Below, piece after piece: positions 9,288 through 18,328 of a DNA stretch of 51,259 nt. The stretch comes from Verrucomicrobiota bacterium. Lineage in GTDB: Bacteria; Verrucomicrobiota; Verrucomicrobiia; Limisphaerales; VHDF01. Both the position numbers and the translations under genes were made by a program. How positions within the stretch are numbered: the stretch's first letter is position 1; each line of letters begins with the position of its first letter. The notes beneath the pieces are model-generated. The model saw nothing but the letters and a program-made list of their open reading frames with translations. It made no database searches and was not told the origin of the DNA. The stretch lies in contig VHDF01000032.1 of NCBI GenBank assembly GCA_016871495.1, positions 1 through 51,259 on the forward strand, in the 5' to 3' direction.

Positions 9288-11066
9288 GTGCCCCTGCACG
9301 CCCAAAAAGCCGAACGCGTCTTTCGCGGCATTCCCGCCTCCCCTGGAATCGCCCGGGGTCTTTCGTTGTTCCTGGCCCACGGAGAGGAATCCGCCGCCCC
9401 GCGCTCCATTTCCGAACAGGAAGTGTTGGGTGAACGCCATCGATTCGAGCAGGCGCTGCATCGGACTCGCGAGCAAATTGTCGCCGTGCAACGGCGCGTC
9501 GAGGAAACCATGGGCGGCAGCTCCGCGGGGATCTTCGACGCCCACCTGCTTCTCCTCGAGGATCCCACGCTGCTGGGGGAAGTCAACAAGCACATCGAAG
9601 GGCGCCGGTTGAACGCGGAAGCCGTGCTCCAGGGGGTGGGCGAACGATACTCCCAGGCGATGGCCTCCGCCGAGGACGAGTACTTGAGCGAACGCGCCCA
9701 CGATTTGCGCGACGTGGTCTCCCGCATTTTGCGCAACTTGCTCGGCCTGGATCCTGACCTCGCCGGAACCGCCTTGCGCGAGCCGGCCATCGTCATCAGC
9801 CACGATCTGGCCCCCTCCACCACGGCGTCGCTCAACAACACCTTGCTCCTCGGCCTGGCCACCGACACGGGAGGAAAAACGTCGCACACCGCAATTCTGG
9901 CGCGGTCACTCAAAATTCCGGCCGTGGTCGGATTGAAACATGTTTCGGAGGAGATTCATTCCGGCCTGCAAGTGCTCATCGACGGCTATAACGGTTTGGT
10001 CATCGTCAATCCCACGGACCAAACCCTCTTCGAATACGGCCAAGTCGTGCGCAAGCAAGCCAGTCTGCACGAACGACTGGATTCCATCCGGCAATCCGCC
10101 GCCGTAACCCTGGACGGCACCCGCGTCACACTCTCGGCGAATATCGAATCCGCGGACAACATTGAGGCGGTCCAGTCCTCCGGCTCGGAGGGGGTCGGTT
10201 TGTTTCGCACCGAGTACTTGTTCATCAATCGGGAAAACCTTCCCACGGAGGAGGAGCAATTCGAATCGTACAGCAAGGTCGCCGCCGCCTTGCAGCCCCA
10301 GCCGGTGATTGTGCGGACCCTGGACATCGGAGGAGACAAGCTCCTTTCCCATTCGAAGATGTCCCAGGACTTGAACCCCTTTCTGGGCTGGCGTGCCATT
10401 CGATTTTGCCTGCAAGAGCGTGACATCTTCAAACAGCAGCTTCGCGCCATCCTGCGAGCCAGCACGTTCGGCAACGTGAAGCTCATGTACCCCATGATCT
10501 CGGGTCTGGAAGAATTCCAGCAGGCCAGCGAGATCCTCGAGGAATGCAAGCGGGAGTTGACGGAGCGAGGGCAAACTTTCAACCCCCAACTCGAAGTGGG
10601 CGTCATGATCGAAGTGCCCTCCGCGGTCATGATTGCCGATGCGCTGGCCAGGCGCGTCAAATTCTTCAGCCTCGGCACGAACGACTTGATCCAGTACTCA
10701 CTGGCCGCCGATCGCTTGAATGAACGCATCGCGCACTTGTACGAGCCCACGCATCCCGCCATCCTGCGGTTGATGGCGCATACCATCGGTGCGGCCCACA
10801 AGGCCGGCATCTGGGTGGGTGTCTGCGGGGAAATGGCCGGAGATCCCCTGCTCACGCCGCTCTTGCTGGCGCTCGGCGTGGACGAATTGAGCGCCTCACC
10901 CTCCTCCGTTCCGAGCGTGAAGTATCTCGTCCGGCGTTTGAAAGCGTCGGATTTCAAGCCTCTCGCCGAATTCGCCTTGAATTGCGAATCCGGCACGGAG
11001 ATTTTAGCCCGCTCCGAGTCGATGGCTCGGCTGAGCGCGCCCGAATTGTTCCAGAATCAGAAATGA
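9288..11066 (+). CDS. ptsP: Phosphoenolpyruvate-protein phosphotransferase (PTS Enzyme I)
   Basis: Enzyme I takes phosphate from PEP onto a histidine and passes it to HPr. The 592-residue product starts with the family hallmark FRGIPASPGIARG, has the active-site His200 in GGKTSHTAILARS, and later LGTNDLIQYSLAADR and VGVCGEMAGDP of the PEP-binding TIM barrel. The open frame extends far upstream, but that part is antisense to aroK. GTG 9288, preceded by AGGGGA 5 nt upstream, gives the usual length (about 575) and is the best start. There is no N-terminal GAF domain, so it is Enzyme I-like rather than Enzyme I-Ntr, despite the symbol used. No HPr or EIIA gene is visible nearby. It lies 4 bp before the nucleotidyltransferase gene. 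Confidence 0.93.
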   Translation: MPLHAQKAERVFRGIPASPGIARGLSLFLAHGEESAAPRSISEQEVLGERHRFEQALHRTREQIVAVQRRVEETMGGSSAGIFDAHLLLLEDPTLLGEVNKHIEGRRLNAEAVLQGVGERYSQAMASAEDEYLSERAHDLRDVVSRILRNLLGLDPDLAGTALREPAIVISHDLAPSTTASLNNTLLLGLATDTGGKTSHTAILARSLKIPAVVGLKHVSEEIHSGLQVLIDGYNGLVIVNPTDQTLFEYGQVVRKQASLHERLDSIRQSAAVTLDGTRVTLSANIESADNIEAVQSSGSEGVGLFRTEYLFINRENLPTEEEQFESYSKVAAALQPQPVIVRTLDIGGDKLLSHSKMSQDLNPFLGWRAIRFCLQERDIFKQQLRAILRASTFGNVKLMYPMISGLEEFQQASEILEECKRELTERGQTFNPQLEVGVMIEVPSAVMIADALARRVKFFSLGTNDLIQYSLAADRLNERIAHLYEPTHPAILRLMAHTIGAAHKAGIWVGVCGEMAGDPLLTPLLLALGVDELSASPSSVPSVKYLVRRLKASDFKPLAEFALNCESGTEILARSESMARLSAPELFQNQK

Positions 11067-11070
11067 CCCT

Positions 11071-11808
11071 ATGAAAGTTGTCGTGCTGGCCGCGGGATAT
11101 GCGACGCGCTTGTACCCGCTCACGCTGACCCAGCCCAAGCCTTTGCTGCTTGTGGCCGGCAAGCCCATGGTCGAATACGTGATGGACAATCTCGCACCCA
11201 TCGGAGGCATCGAGAGGCTTTACATCGTCACCAACGCCAAATTCGCTCGGCAATTCGAAAAGTGGGCCGCGACGTACCAGGCAGCTCACAACCTCGAATT
11301 CACCATCGTCAACGACGGATCCACCGACGACAGCAACAAACTGGGCGCCATCGGGGACCTGGATTTGGTGTTGCGAAATCAAAGCATCGAGGACGACATC
11401 ATCGTGGTTGCCGGAGACAACCTCTTCAGCGAGCCCCTGACCGAATTTGGAAAGTATTGCCGCGAGAAAAACGCGCCGGTGCTCGGAGTTTACGACGTGG
11501 GCAGCCTTGAGGATGTCAAAAAGTTCAGCTGCATTGAACTCGACGACTCCGGACGCATCTCCAAATTCGAGGAAAAACCCAGACAACCCGGCAGCACCCT
11601 GATCGGCATCGCCCTCTACTTTTATCCCAAAGCCTCGCTGCCCCTCATCCGGCAGTATGTCGCCGAAGGCAACAATACCGACCAGCCCGGGCGGCTGATT
11701 CAGTGGATGTACCCCCGCACCCCGGTTTATTCCTGGACCGTGCCCGGCACGTGGTACGACATCGGCTCCAAGGAGACCCTTGAGGAAGCCAACCGAATCT
11801 TCAGCTGA
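11071..11808 (+). CDS. Sugar-phosphate nucleotidyltransferase
   Basis: The 245-residue protein belongs to the NTP_transferase family, which joins a sugar-1-phosphate to a nucleoside triphosphate to give an activated sugar. The N-terminal signature is intact: VVLAAGYATRLYPLT, followed by QPKPLLLVAGKPMVEY. The metal-binding acidic residue sits in VVAGDNLFSE, and there is a SKFEEKP segment near residue 165. It resembles glucose-1-phosphate thymidylyltransferases more than bifunctional GlmU, and it lacks the C-terminal hexapeptide repeat domain. Substrates cannot be read from sequence. It follows Enzyme I by only 4 bp, so the two are probably cotranscribed. Its stop codon directly abuts that of the convergent pseudopilin gene (TGATCA). 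Confidence 0.88.
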   Translation: MKVVVLAAGYATRLYPLTLTQPKPLLLVAGKPMVEYVMDNLAPIGGIERLYIVTNAKFARQFEKWAATYQAAHNLEFTIVNDGSTDDSNKLGAIGDLDLVLRNQSIEDDIIVVAGDNLFSEPLTEFGKYCREKNAPVLGVYDVGSLEDVKKFSCIELDDSGRISKFEEKPRQPGSTLIGIALYFYPKASLPLIRQYVAEGNNTDQPGRLIQWMYPRTPVYSWTVPGTWYDIGSKETLEEANRIFS

Positions 11809-12558
11809 TCACCACCACGCGTTGGTCGGGCTGACACGCGCGCTCATTTGATTCGGACCGTAGTCCTTGGGGAAGCGGAACTGGGCGACATGCCCGTCAC
11901 CGTACATCAAGTTCCATCCACGCACGCCGCGGTTGTTGTGCCAAACGCTCTTCTCCCTCGAACCGCGGCTCACCGCTCCGTCCCCCGCATCCCGTGAGCC
12001 ATGCCAGGGCCAGTCGCCCTGAATGATTTTGTTGACCGGGCTGAGCGCGATTTCTCCGGTCTTGATCGGCGTCGCCTCCGGCGACCCTCGGGCCGCTTTG
12101 CTATCCGCCGTCGTGTGCTTCACCCCAAACCAATCCACCGACCACATGGGCAGGTAACTATTGCCCCACCCGGCGTAACAGGAAGGCTTCGACTCGTTGG
12201 GCCAGTAAGAATCGCCGCGGTCTGAGGGACAATGGAAAGCCTCGGCCGCCGACACATAGAGGTTGAGGGGACGGTTCGTCTCCCCGGCGCGGTCATGCAC
12301 CACGGGCCGGGTGCGCACGTTGCTGCGGATCAGGCCCCCAACGGTTCCCCAATCCCCATGCGCCGGATAGAAATCGGAATTGTCGTCGGCGTACATGTGG
12401 TAGCCCAGATACTGTTGCTTCTGATTGGAAACACATTTCACCGCCTGGGCCTTGATCTTCGATCGGGAGAGCGCGGGCAAAAGCATGCCAGCCAGAATGG
12501 CGATGATGGCAATGACAACCAGCAGCTCGATCAACGTAAAACCGGCTCGGGGCTTCAT
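11809..12558 (-). CDS. Type II secretion/pilin-like prepilin (Verrucomicrobia type)
   Basis: The 249-residue protein begins [20 protein letters not shown], a class III prepilin signal with cleavage expected before the F of GFTLIE. A hydrophobic helix follows, and then [28 protein letters not shown], the usual post-helix segment of large Verrucomicrobia/Planctomycetes pseudopilins. The C-terminal part is extracellular and includes [15 protein letters not shown], equivalent to the H-x9-DG region of this superfamily. The open frame extends 83 codons upstream through repeat R3, but ATG 12558 is the true start. Role is inferred: a minor pseudopilin or surface protein processed by a prepilin peptidase. 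Many paralogues are normal in this phylum; another lies at 26587-27477. Confidence 0.9.
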   Translation of the reverse strand: MKPRAGFTLIELLVVIAIIAILAGMLLPALSRSKIKAQAVKCVSNQKQQYLGYHMYADDNSDFYPAHGDWGTVGGLIRSNVRTRPVVHDRAGETNRPLNLYVSAAEAFHCPSDRGDSYWPNESKPSCYAGWGNSYLPMWSVDWFGVKHTTADSKAARGSPEATPIKTGEIALSPVNKIIQGDWPWHGSRDAGDGAVSRGSREKSVWHNNRGVRGWNLMYGDGHVAQFRFPKDYGPNQMSARVSPTNAWW

Positions 12559-12623
12559 ATTCGGGAATGTGGTCCCAAGTGAACACGCCAGCAAGCGCAA
12601 AAGGAACGGCCCGCCGCCAGGCG

Positions 12624-12786
12624 GTGCATCCGCCATGTGTCGGGGCGCGCCGTTCACGGCGCTTCCGCTCGCGCCAACCTGCCGCGGCGATCTCCTCCCG
12701 CTCCTTGGCCCGCCCTGGGTGGATGCCTTCGCCCCTGGCAGCACCCCGGCACTGCCGCGCGCATCACCGACAACGAGTGGATGCAC
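12624..12786 (-). repeat. Dispersed repeat R3 (copy 2) with an R2-like right module
   Basis: This 163-bp unit starts with GTGCATCCGCC at 12624 and ends with GGATGCAC at 12786. Positions 12624-12726 are the reverse complement of the R3 copy at 2378-2480. The remaining 60 bp carry, on the minus strand, a GTTGTCGGTGATGCGCGCGG head resembling the copy at 32551-32600. It lies directly upstream of the pseudopilin gene and is not coding. Confidence 0.75.
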
Positions 12787-12814
12787 GGGCCGCCAGACCC
12801 CGTCCACCCATTTT

Positions 12815-12857
12815 CAGCCGGAGCGCGACGGGGCTGAAAGCCAGTGGCCGCAGACGA
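12815..12857 (+). repeat. Dispersed repeat R4, copy 1
   Basis: Positions 12820-12856 (GGAGCGCGACGG...GCTGAAAGCCAGT) match 27608-27643 with few differences. It sits between the R3 unit and the pseudouridine synthase gene. The rest of the 386-bp gap at 12559-12944 shows nothing I can identify. Confidence 0.65.
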
Positions 12858-12944
12858 CTCGATGAAACTCGATGGCTCACATCTGAAACTTCCACCCCCC
12901 TCAAGGCTTCCGACCGTTCGATGGAACGCAGCACGAGACCCATC

Positions 12945-13691
12945 TCAAGCTTTCCGGCGACCCAATCCCCGCACTTCCTCCGCCGTCAGCCTACGCCAAG
13001 CGCCTTTCGCCAGACTCCCCAGTTGCACCGGACCGATGGCCACCCGCACCAAGCGCAACACTTCGAATCCGCCCGCCTCCAGCATCCTGCGAATCTGCCG
13101 GTTCTTCCCCTCATCCAGCACAATTTCCAGCCAGCAATTCACTCGCCCCTCTCTCCAGTAGGAGGCTCGGACCGCGCGCAAACGCTCGCCTTCAATGACG
13201 AGGCCCTCCTCCATGTGCTTCAGTTGCGGCAAGCCCACCTTCCCGCGCACTTGAACATGGTAACGCTTCTCCACCCGCGAATGCGGATGGGCAATACCGT
13301 TCGCCCACGCGGTATCGTTCGTCAGCAGCAGCAAGCCTTCGCTGGCCTGGTCCAGCCGGCCCGCCAAACCCAAATGCCCAATCCCCGCGCCGCCCAAAAG
13401 CGAAAAAATCGTGTCGCGTCCCTTTTCGTCCTTGGATGTGCAAACATATCCGCGCGGCTTGTTGAGGGCGAAATACTCGAACAAGGCCTTCCGCACCGCT
13501 TTCCCATCGAGCCGGATGTCGTGTCCCCCGCCTTGCACCGGATGTTCAGGATCCCTCACCACTCGTCCGTCCAAAGCCACCCGGCCCGCCAGGATGAAGG
13601 CCCAAGCCTCGGAACGTGAACAAACACCCCATTTGGAGAGGATCCGGGCCAGTCCGAAGGCGCGTCCACCGTATCGGGCAGGCGGATGCAA
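12945..13691 (-). CDS. rRNA pseudouridine synthase (RsuA/RluB/RluE/RluF family)
   Basis: The enzyme isomerises uridine to pseudouridine in ribosomal RNA. Residues about 14-60 form the S4 RNA-binding domain (LARILSKWGVCSRSEA, AGRVALDGRVV). The catalytic domain contains NKPRGYVCTSKDEKGR and GRLDQASEGLLLLTND with catalytic Asp114, and ends with DEGKNRQIRRMLEAGG. Which rRNA position is modified cannot be told. The frame opens with TTG at 13691 without a clear ribosome binding site; a slightly different start is possible, but the S4 domain begins just downstream, so little would change. The start is close to the FKBP terminator hairpin, suggesting that the gene has its own promoter overlapping that region. 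Confidence 0.92.
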   Translation of the reverse strand: MHPPARYGGRAFGLARILSKWGVCSRSEAWAFILAGRVALDGRVVRDPEHPVQGGGHDIRLDGKAVRKALFEYFALNKPRGYVCTSKDEKGRDTIFSLLGGAGIGHLGLAGRLDQASEGLLLLTNDTAWANGIAHPHSRVEKRYHVQVRGKVGLPQLKHMEEGLVIEGERLRAVRASYWREGRVNCWLEIVLDEGKNRQIRRMLEAGGFEVLRLVRVAIGPVQLGSLAKGAWRRLTAEEVRGLGRRKA

Positions 13692-13700
13692 GGGGGATAG

Positions 13701-13736
13701 GAAAGGAAAAGCCCCGGAGCGGAACCGCTCCGGGGC
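13701..13736 (-). terminator. Rho-independent terminator of the FKBP gene
   Basis: GCCCCGGAGCGG at 13711-13722 pairs perfectly with CCGCTCCGGGGC at 13725-13736. On the minus strand the hairpin is followed by CTTTTCCTTTCC. It lies about 30 bp after the stop of the FKBP gene. Confidence 0.85.
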
Positions 13737-13764
13737 GAGGGTTGGTTAGGGAGGTTTGGATTCC

Positions 13765-14601
13765 CTACTTCTTCTGCGGAACTTGATCGGCCTTGATCAC
13801 CTCGATCTTGGCGCCCTTCTTTAATTCCTCCGCCGAGGGCACTTTGATGATGTCGCTGGTGACAGGGGCCGAGGAGGTGATCGGGGCCGGCGGGGTGGGC
13901 GGCTTGATCTCCAGCAACTCCATTTCGAAAATCAGGAGTGAACTGGCCGGAATGTTGCCCCGGGGAAATTCTCCGTAGCCCAGATCGGGCGGAACGTAGA
14001 GCATCCATTTGGACCCGACGTTCATGTTCATGAGCGCCTCCGTCCATCCTTTGATCACCGCGTGCGTGGAGGTCTCGAAGGGCGCGCCGCGATCGTGCGA
14101 ACTGTCAAACTTCGAGCCGTCGATGAACGTGCCCGTGTAATGCGCTTTGACCACGTCGTTGGTCTTCGGCTTGGGACCCGTGCCCGCTTTAAGGACTTTG
14201 TATTGGAGTCCGCTCGGGAAAGTTTTAACCCCTTCCTTGGCCTTGTTCTCGAGGAGAAACTGATCGGAAATCTGCTTGTTCTTGGCGGATTCAACCCGGC
14301 GCTTTTCCTCGGATTTCGCACGTGCCTCGCGTTGGAAATCCATTTGGGTTTGGCGCATGTCCGCCTCACTCATCGCCGTCGGCTTGCCTTCCAGCACATC
14401 CTTCACCGCGCGACGGAAGACCTCGAAATCGAGATCCACGTCTTGTTGTTTGAGAAACTTGCCATAGCTTGCGCCAAGACTGTAACTCACCTTCGACTTT
14501 TGATCGTTCAAAGCGGGTTTGTCCGCGCTCTCGGCGGCGAAGCCTAAAGTAGTCCAGGCCGCCATCGCCGTCATTGCCATCCATCGTGTGTTCATAATCA
14601 T
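13765..14601 (-). CDS. FKBP-type peptidyl-prolyl cis-trans isomerase, exported
   Basis: The 278-residue protein has an N-terminal signal-peptide-like segment (WMAMTAMAAWTTLGFAAES), an alpha-helical FKBP_N dimerisation domain (KVSYSLGASYGKFLKQQ... with a charged helix rich in E, K and R), then an FKBP catalytic domain from about residue 140: SGLQYKVLKAGTGPKP, VKAHYTGTFIDGSKFDSS, VIKGWTEALMNMNVGSKW and LGYGEFPRG. A proline-rich tail and about 40 further residues follow, longer than in E. coli FkpA. It most likely assists folding in the periplasm. Two ATGs lie close together (14601 and 14595); 14601 has AGG 5 nt upstream. It follows the DHH gene with about 90 bp between and ends at a strong terminator, so it is the last gene of that run. 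Confidence 0.93.
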   Translation of the reverse strand: MIMNTRWMAMTAMAAWTTLGFAAESADKPALNDQKSKVSYSLGASYGKFLKQQDVDLDFEVFRRAVKDVLEGKPTAMSEADMRQTQMDFQREARAKSEEKRRVESAKNKQISDQFLLENKAKEGVKTFPSGLQYKVLKAGTGPKPKTNDVVKAHYTGTFIDGSKFDSSHDRGAPFETSTHAVIKGWTEALMNMNVGSKWMLYVPPDLGYGEFPRGNIPASSLLIFEMELLEIKPPTPPAPITSSAPVTSDIIKVPSAEELKKGAKIEVIKADQVPQKK

Positions 14602-14690
14602 TCGTGCCTGCGCGAGTCGGAGCCCGCGTGGGCCCCGTTCTTTCGCGAAACGTCGGTTTTTACCAGCAAGGTTCCGGGAAGTCGAGCCCT

Positions 14691-15623
14691 TCAAATGTCC
14701 TTGAAGGCCTGCTCCAAGTCGTCCTTCCCCTCCGCCGCCACCGGTTTGATCTTGCCCGTCAACTGGACTCGAAGATAACGGGCCGCCTCACCCGCTGAAT
14801 TGATGGACTTGGGCAAGGTCGCTCCGGCCGCGTTGGGATGTCCCCCGCCCTGCACCGCCACCGCCGCCGCCAATGCTTGCCCTCCGCGGCTGCGGAAGCT
14901 GGCCAGCATCGTCCCGTTGCCCTTCCGGAATAATGTCACCAGGACCGGATAAGGATTGGAGGGGTCCTTGAGCATTCGATGGACGATCAGATTGGGATTC
15001 CCCACCGTCGTGGGAACCCAAGCCACACCGGGACCCAAGCTCTCGATCTTGCCCCGGCTCCACTCGTAACCGAGCGGGTCTTCGACCCGTCGCTTCACCT
15101 CCATCACTTCGAGCAAAGGGTGATGCAACAGCCTCTCCGGCTCACCCTCGATCAATTGGAACACGTTCCAGAATCCGTAAATCTTGACGAGGTGGGCGTA
15201 ATCACACGCCAGATCGAATTCGGGATCAGCATCCAAAAAAAGGTCCGAAACATTGTTCAAATGCACCAGCCGTGCCAGCACTTCCGACCCCAGCCCCTCC
15301 TCCAGGCAAAGTTCGTAACTTAACAATCCGGAAGACTTGGCCGCGTCATGAACTAGCTTGGCGTGGAGAGGCGCACATTCCGGCGGATGATGGTCCACCA
15401 CCATCCAATGGGGCCGGTCGAGACGCTTCTCAAACGCCAGGTCCGTAATCCAAGACACCTTTTCGCCGGGATTCCGGGACTTCCAATAATTATTGTGGAA
15501 GGCCTCGATGCGAGGTGCCAAACCGAACCGCTTCTTGGCCAGGCGGCGGAGCAGCAAGGCCGAAAGCAATCCGTCAAGATCCCCTTCGTGGGTGCAAATG
15601 ATTTCAGGCGCGATCACCGTCAT
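14691..15623 (-). CDS. DHH/DHHA1-family phosphoesterase
   Basis: The protein of 310 residues has the DHH-superfamily arrangement: an N-terminal CTHEGDLDGLLSALLL motif (the D-x-D metal ligands), VVDHHPPE (the DHH motif itself) near residue 80, and a C-terminal DHHA1 domain with GGGHPNAAGATLP. Members cleave phosphodiesters or small phosphorylated nucleotides, such as oligoribonucleotides, pAp or cyclic dinucleotides. The substrate here is not evident, and the region between the domains does not look like GdpP (no GGDEF or PAS part). ATG 15623 is preferred over an in-frame TTG at 15644. It begins 4 bp after the stop of the UxaA-type gene, indicating cotranscription. Confidence 0.85.
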   Translation of the reverse strand: MTVIAPEIICTHEGDLDGLLSALLLRRLAKKRFGLAPRIEAFHNNYWKSRNPGEKVSWITDLAFEKRLDRPHWMVVDHHPPECAPLHAKLVHDAAKSSGLLSYELCLEEGLGSEVLARLVHLNNVSDLFLDADPEFDLACDYAHLVKIYGFWNVFQLIEGEPERLLHHPLLEVMEVKRRVEDPLGYEWSRGKIESLGPGVAWVPTTVGNPNLIVHRMLKDPSNPYPVLVTLFRKGNGTMLASFRSRGGQALAAAVAVQGGGHPNAAGATLPKSINSAGEAARYLRVQLTGKIKPVAAEGKDDLEQAFKDI

Positions 15624-15627
15624 GGGG

Positions 15628-18300
15628 TCAGAGAGAAACCCCAAATCGCCCCCGAGTCACTTGAAAAGCAACCGCCGCGTCCGCCCGGACCTCACCCGAA
15701 CCGGCCCGGAGCAATTGGTCCAACCCAGCTCGCGCCGCAAGTCCGGAATCCAACTTCCCCTCACCTTCACCCTCCCCGTTACTCCAAGCCACCATGGGGA
15801 TGAAGGGATGATGATCATAGACGGGTCCTCCCGACACCACCGCCAGGACTTCAACTCCAGTTGCTGCCAAAGCTGACCACGCTTCAACCAAGTCATCCGT
15901 GGGAGTATCCATCCAGTGCATGCCGGCAGTCTTGAACCTCTCTCCACAGGCCAGCGTTGGACCTTTCCGGATCGATTCCCCGTCCTGGACCGTTCCCAGC
16001 CACTCAGGTTGTCCGGCTCCTTCTCCCGGAGCCACGACCACGGTGCCACCGAGACTCAGCCAGGTCTTGGCAATCAACGACAGTTTTCGACCCATCGCTT
16101 CCGGCAACGATTCCGTCCAGGCAATGCCCAGGGCTGGCCCATAAGGTTCAGAGGTTGTGGCGATTCCGGATTTCCCTGCCCGTTGGAGAAACCACGCCTT
16201 CGATTTGGCTACCGTGGCGTCGATCCCCCCATCCAATTGAATGCTGGACCAGCCGAATTGATTCAAATCCGCCCCGTCATTTCCAATCCACAGACGGAAC
16301 GCGTCGTTATGGGTCTTCTCACATCCATGTTCCATCAGCAACCCCGCTCCCACCCGCGGATGCCGGAGATGTCCGCTCATGACGCGCATCAAGATCTCTT
16401 CGGAGTCGCCTCCGGAATTGCCGCATCCCTCGGTATGAGGAAGGGCGGCAAAAGCCGCGAATGCTTTGGATCCAGATCCGTCCTGACTCAACTGCTCGGC
16501 TACCCTGGAGGCGATCTGGCCCGCACACAGGCTGGTGGGCAACACCAACCCCACACTGCGCCGGCGTGATTTGATGGACTCCAACCCGCGAATGGTGTCT
16601 GGCGAGGCAAGCCATTCCACCAGCATGGGCGGCAAAGGCTCGGAATCCACCCTGAGCGGCAGCGACTTCCTTTCCGAGGTCGCCATTTTGGCGGACGTCG
16701 CCGAAGTTTGCCTCCACTCCCGCCACAATTGCAGCTGCGAGTGCCCCGCCCTTTCGCCCACTGTCCTTTCGCCCGAGGCGACCCGCACCGTCAGGCCAAA
16801 GGCTTCCTGTCCGAGATTCTCCATCGATTCCCCGTCGAGATACCGACCCGCGTTGAAGTCCATGTCCCGGGACAACATCTCGAACCGGCCCGTGTTCGTC
16901 ATGACCTTGATCGTCGGAACGAATGGAAAATTCGTGATCGAGCCATTGCCGGTGGCGAAGAGAATCAAATTACACCCCGACGCGACCTGCCCCGCGATGC
17001 TCTCCAAGTCATTCCCCGGGCTGTCCATGAAGTAATACCCGGGACCCGGCATTGGTTCAGCATAGTCGATCACTCCGTCGAGCCGGACTTCGGGATCCTT
17101 TTTGCGAGCTGCTCCGATGGACTTAATGGAGATATTGTACAAGCCCCGATACATGTTCCCGCCGCTGGGGTTCCCTTCGGCGCTATGGCCATGCCAGCCC
17201 GCCCATTCCTGAAAGCGCCGCTGCGTTTCGAGGAACTTGAGCGCCACAGCCTCGCTCTTCACGCGAGCCAGAACATAGGGCTCGGCACCGATCAACTCGC
17301 TGGTCTCGGCGAGGTTGGCGGCACCTCCGTACCGCACCAACTCCTTGGACACCCAGCCCACTAAAGGATTGCCGGAAACTCCGGAAAAAGCGTCCGATCC
17401 GCCGCATTGCAGCCCCGCCCGCAAGAATTCCAACGGCACTTCGGTTCGAGCCATCCCCTTGGCCCAATCGAGCCAGCCTGTGATCAGCTTCGCCCCTGCC
17501 TGGCGGCAACGGTCCCAACCGTCGCGCAAACTCAGGCAGACGAGGGCCGGCAGGTTTTCGCCAGGCCATCGCTGCCGCAACCCTTCCCGCAATAGCGCAT
17601 TGTTCAACCCTTCTCCCCCCTCGTCGATGGCCAGCACGGCCGATAAATTGGGATGTCCAGCAAGACCCGCCAGGGTCCGGGCGGACAACTCCAAATTGTG
17701 CGGGCGTCCCGAACCTCCTCCCTCGGTGTGGCAAAGCGCCACCACTCCATCGAAGTTGGACATCCCCCCGGGAGCTTCGCGAAACATGGCCGCCAACGTC
17801 CGGGCCATGCTTGACGCGCGCGACGAGACTCCCAACACGGCAATGAAATTTCGCGTCCCCGCTCCACGGAGGCCGCCTCGCCAAAAACCTTTGAACGATC
17901 CCGCACTCGTATGCCTGGCCACTTGTTCCACACAAGCCACCCCGCCGCGCGCCGGATCGAAATCGATGCGGGCATCCACGAAATTCGGACGTTCGGGCAG
18001 GGAGAAGTCCGGACGCCTTCCCGCCAGCGCCTTCAAGATCGCCGCGTTGCAGGCGTACTCGCCCGGAATGAGCGCCTCCACGGCCCGGCCAAAGGGCAAC
18101 CCCCACGAAGTCAAACTCTCGCCTTGGGCAACCGGTCGAATCGCGAAACGATGACCTTCGAGAATCGTGAACGGCAGTCGAGCCTGCCCCGTCGGCAACG
18201 CGATCGCAGCACCCGCCTCAAGCCGCTTGACCGCGATGGCAACGTTGTCGGTCTCCGCGGGCAATCTCGCGGCCGCCAGAAAATCAAGGGGTGAATTCAT
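15628..18300 (-). CDS. UxaA-family dehydratase, double-length (altronate dehydratase-like)
   Basis: UxaA-type enzymes dehydrate sugar acids such as altronate or galactarate using a metal centre. This 890-residue protein is far longer than usual UxaA (about 500). Residues about 15-100 form a SAF-like domain. A UxaA core begins near residue 140 (WRGGLRGAGTRNFIAVLGV), with VALCHTEGGGSG and GLQCGGSDAFSGVSGNP. It continues through NLILFATGNGSITNFPFVPTIK, the usual C-terminal UxaA motif. From about residue 590 a second, partial core appears: GLVLPTSLCAGQIASRV, LPHTEGCGNSGGDSEEILMRV and MEHGCEKTHNDAFR. The extra part may be a duplicated domain. ATG 18300 is chosen; ATG 18315 in the same frame is possible. 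It lies 14-29 bp after the methyltransferase and 4 bp before the DHH gene. Substrate unknown. Confidence 0.85.
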   Translation of the reverse strand: MNSPLDFLAAARLPAETDNVAIAVKRLEAGAAIALPTGQARLPFTILEGHRFAIRPVAQGESLTSWGLPFGRAVEALIPGEYACNAAILKALAGRRPDFSLPERPNFVDARIDFDPARGGVACVEQVARHTSAGSFKGFWRGGLRGAGTRNFIAVLGVSSRASSMARTLAAMFREAPGGMSNFDGVVALCHTEGGGSGRPHNLELSARTLAGLAGHPNLSAVLAIDEGGEGLNNALLREGLRQRWPGENLPALVCLSLRDGWDRCRQAGAKLITGWLDWAKGMARTEVPLEFLRAGLQCGGSDAFSGVSGNPLVGWVSKELVRYGGAANLAETSELIGAEPYVLARVKSEAVALKFLETQRRFQEWAGWHGHSAEGNPSGGNMYRGLYNISIKSIGAARKKDPEVRLDGVIDYAEPMPGPGYYFMDSPGNDLESIAGQVASGCNLILFATGNGSITNFPFVPTIKVMTNTGRFEMLSRDMDFNAGRYLDGESMENLGQEAFGLTVRVASGERTVGERAGHSQLQLWREWRQTSATSAKMATSERKSLPLRVDSEPLPPMLVEWLASPDTIRGLESIKSRRRSVGLVLPTSLCAGQIASRVAEQLSQDGSGSKAFAAFAALPHTEGCGNSGGDSEEILMRVMSGHLRHPRVGAGLLMEHGCEKTHNDAFRLWIGNDGADLNQFGWSSIQLDGGIDATVAKSKAWFLQRAGKSGIATTSEPYGPALGIAWTESLPEAMGRKLSLIAKTWLSLGGTVVVAPGEGAGQPEWLGTVQDGESIRKGPTLACGERFKTAGMHWMDTPTDDLVEAWSALAATGVEVLAVVSGGPVYDHHPFIPMVAWSNGEGEGEGKLDSGLAARAGLDQLLRAGSGEVRADAAVAFQVTRGRFGVSL

Positions 18301-18328
18301 GAATGGATCCAGCATTGATGGCGTGAAC

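Noticed and set aside
12567-13619. 350-codon plus frame over the repeat region and pseudouridine synthase gene
   Set aside because: Antisense to the pseudouridine synthase and through R3 and R4; composition without domain.
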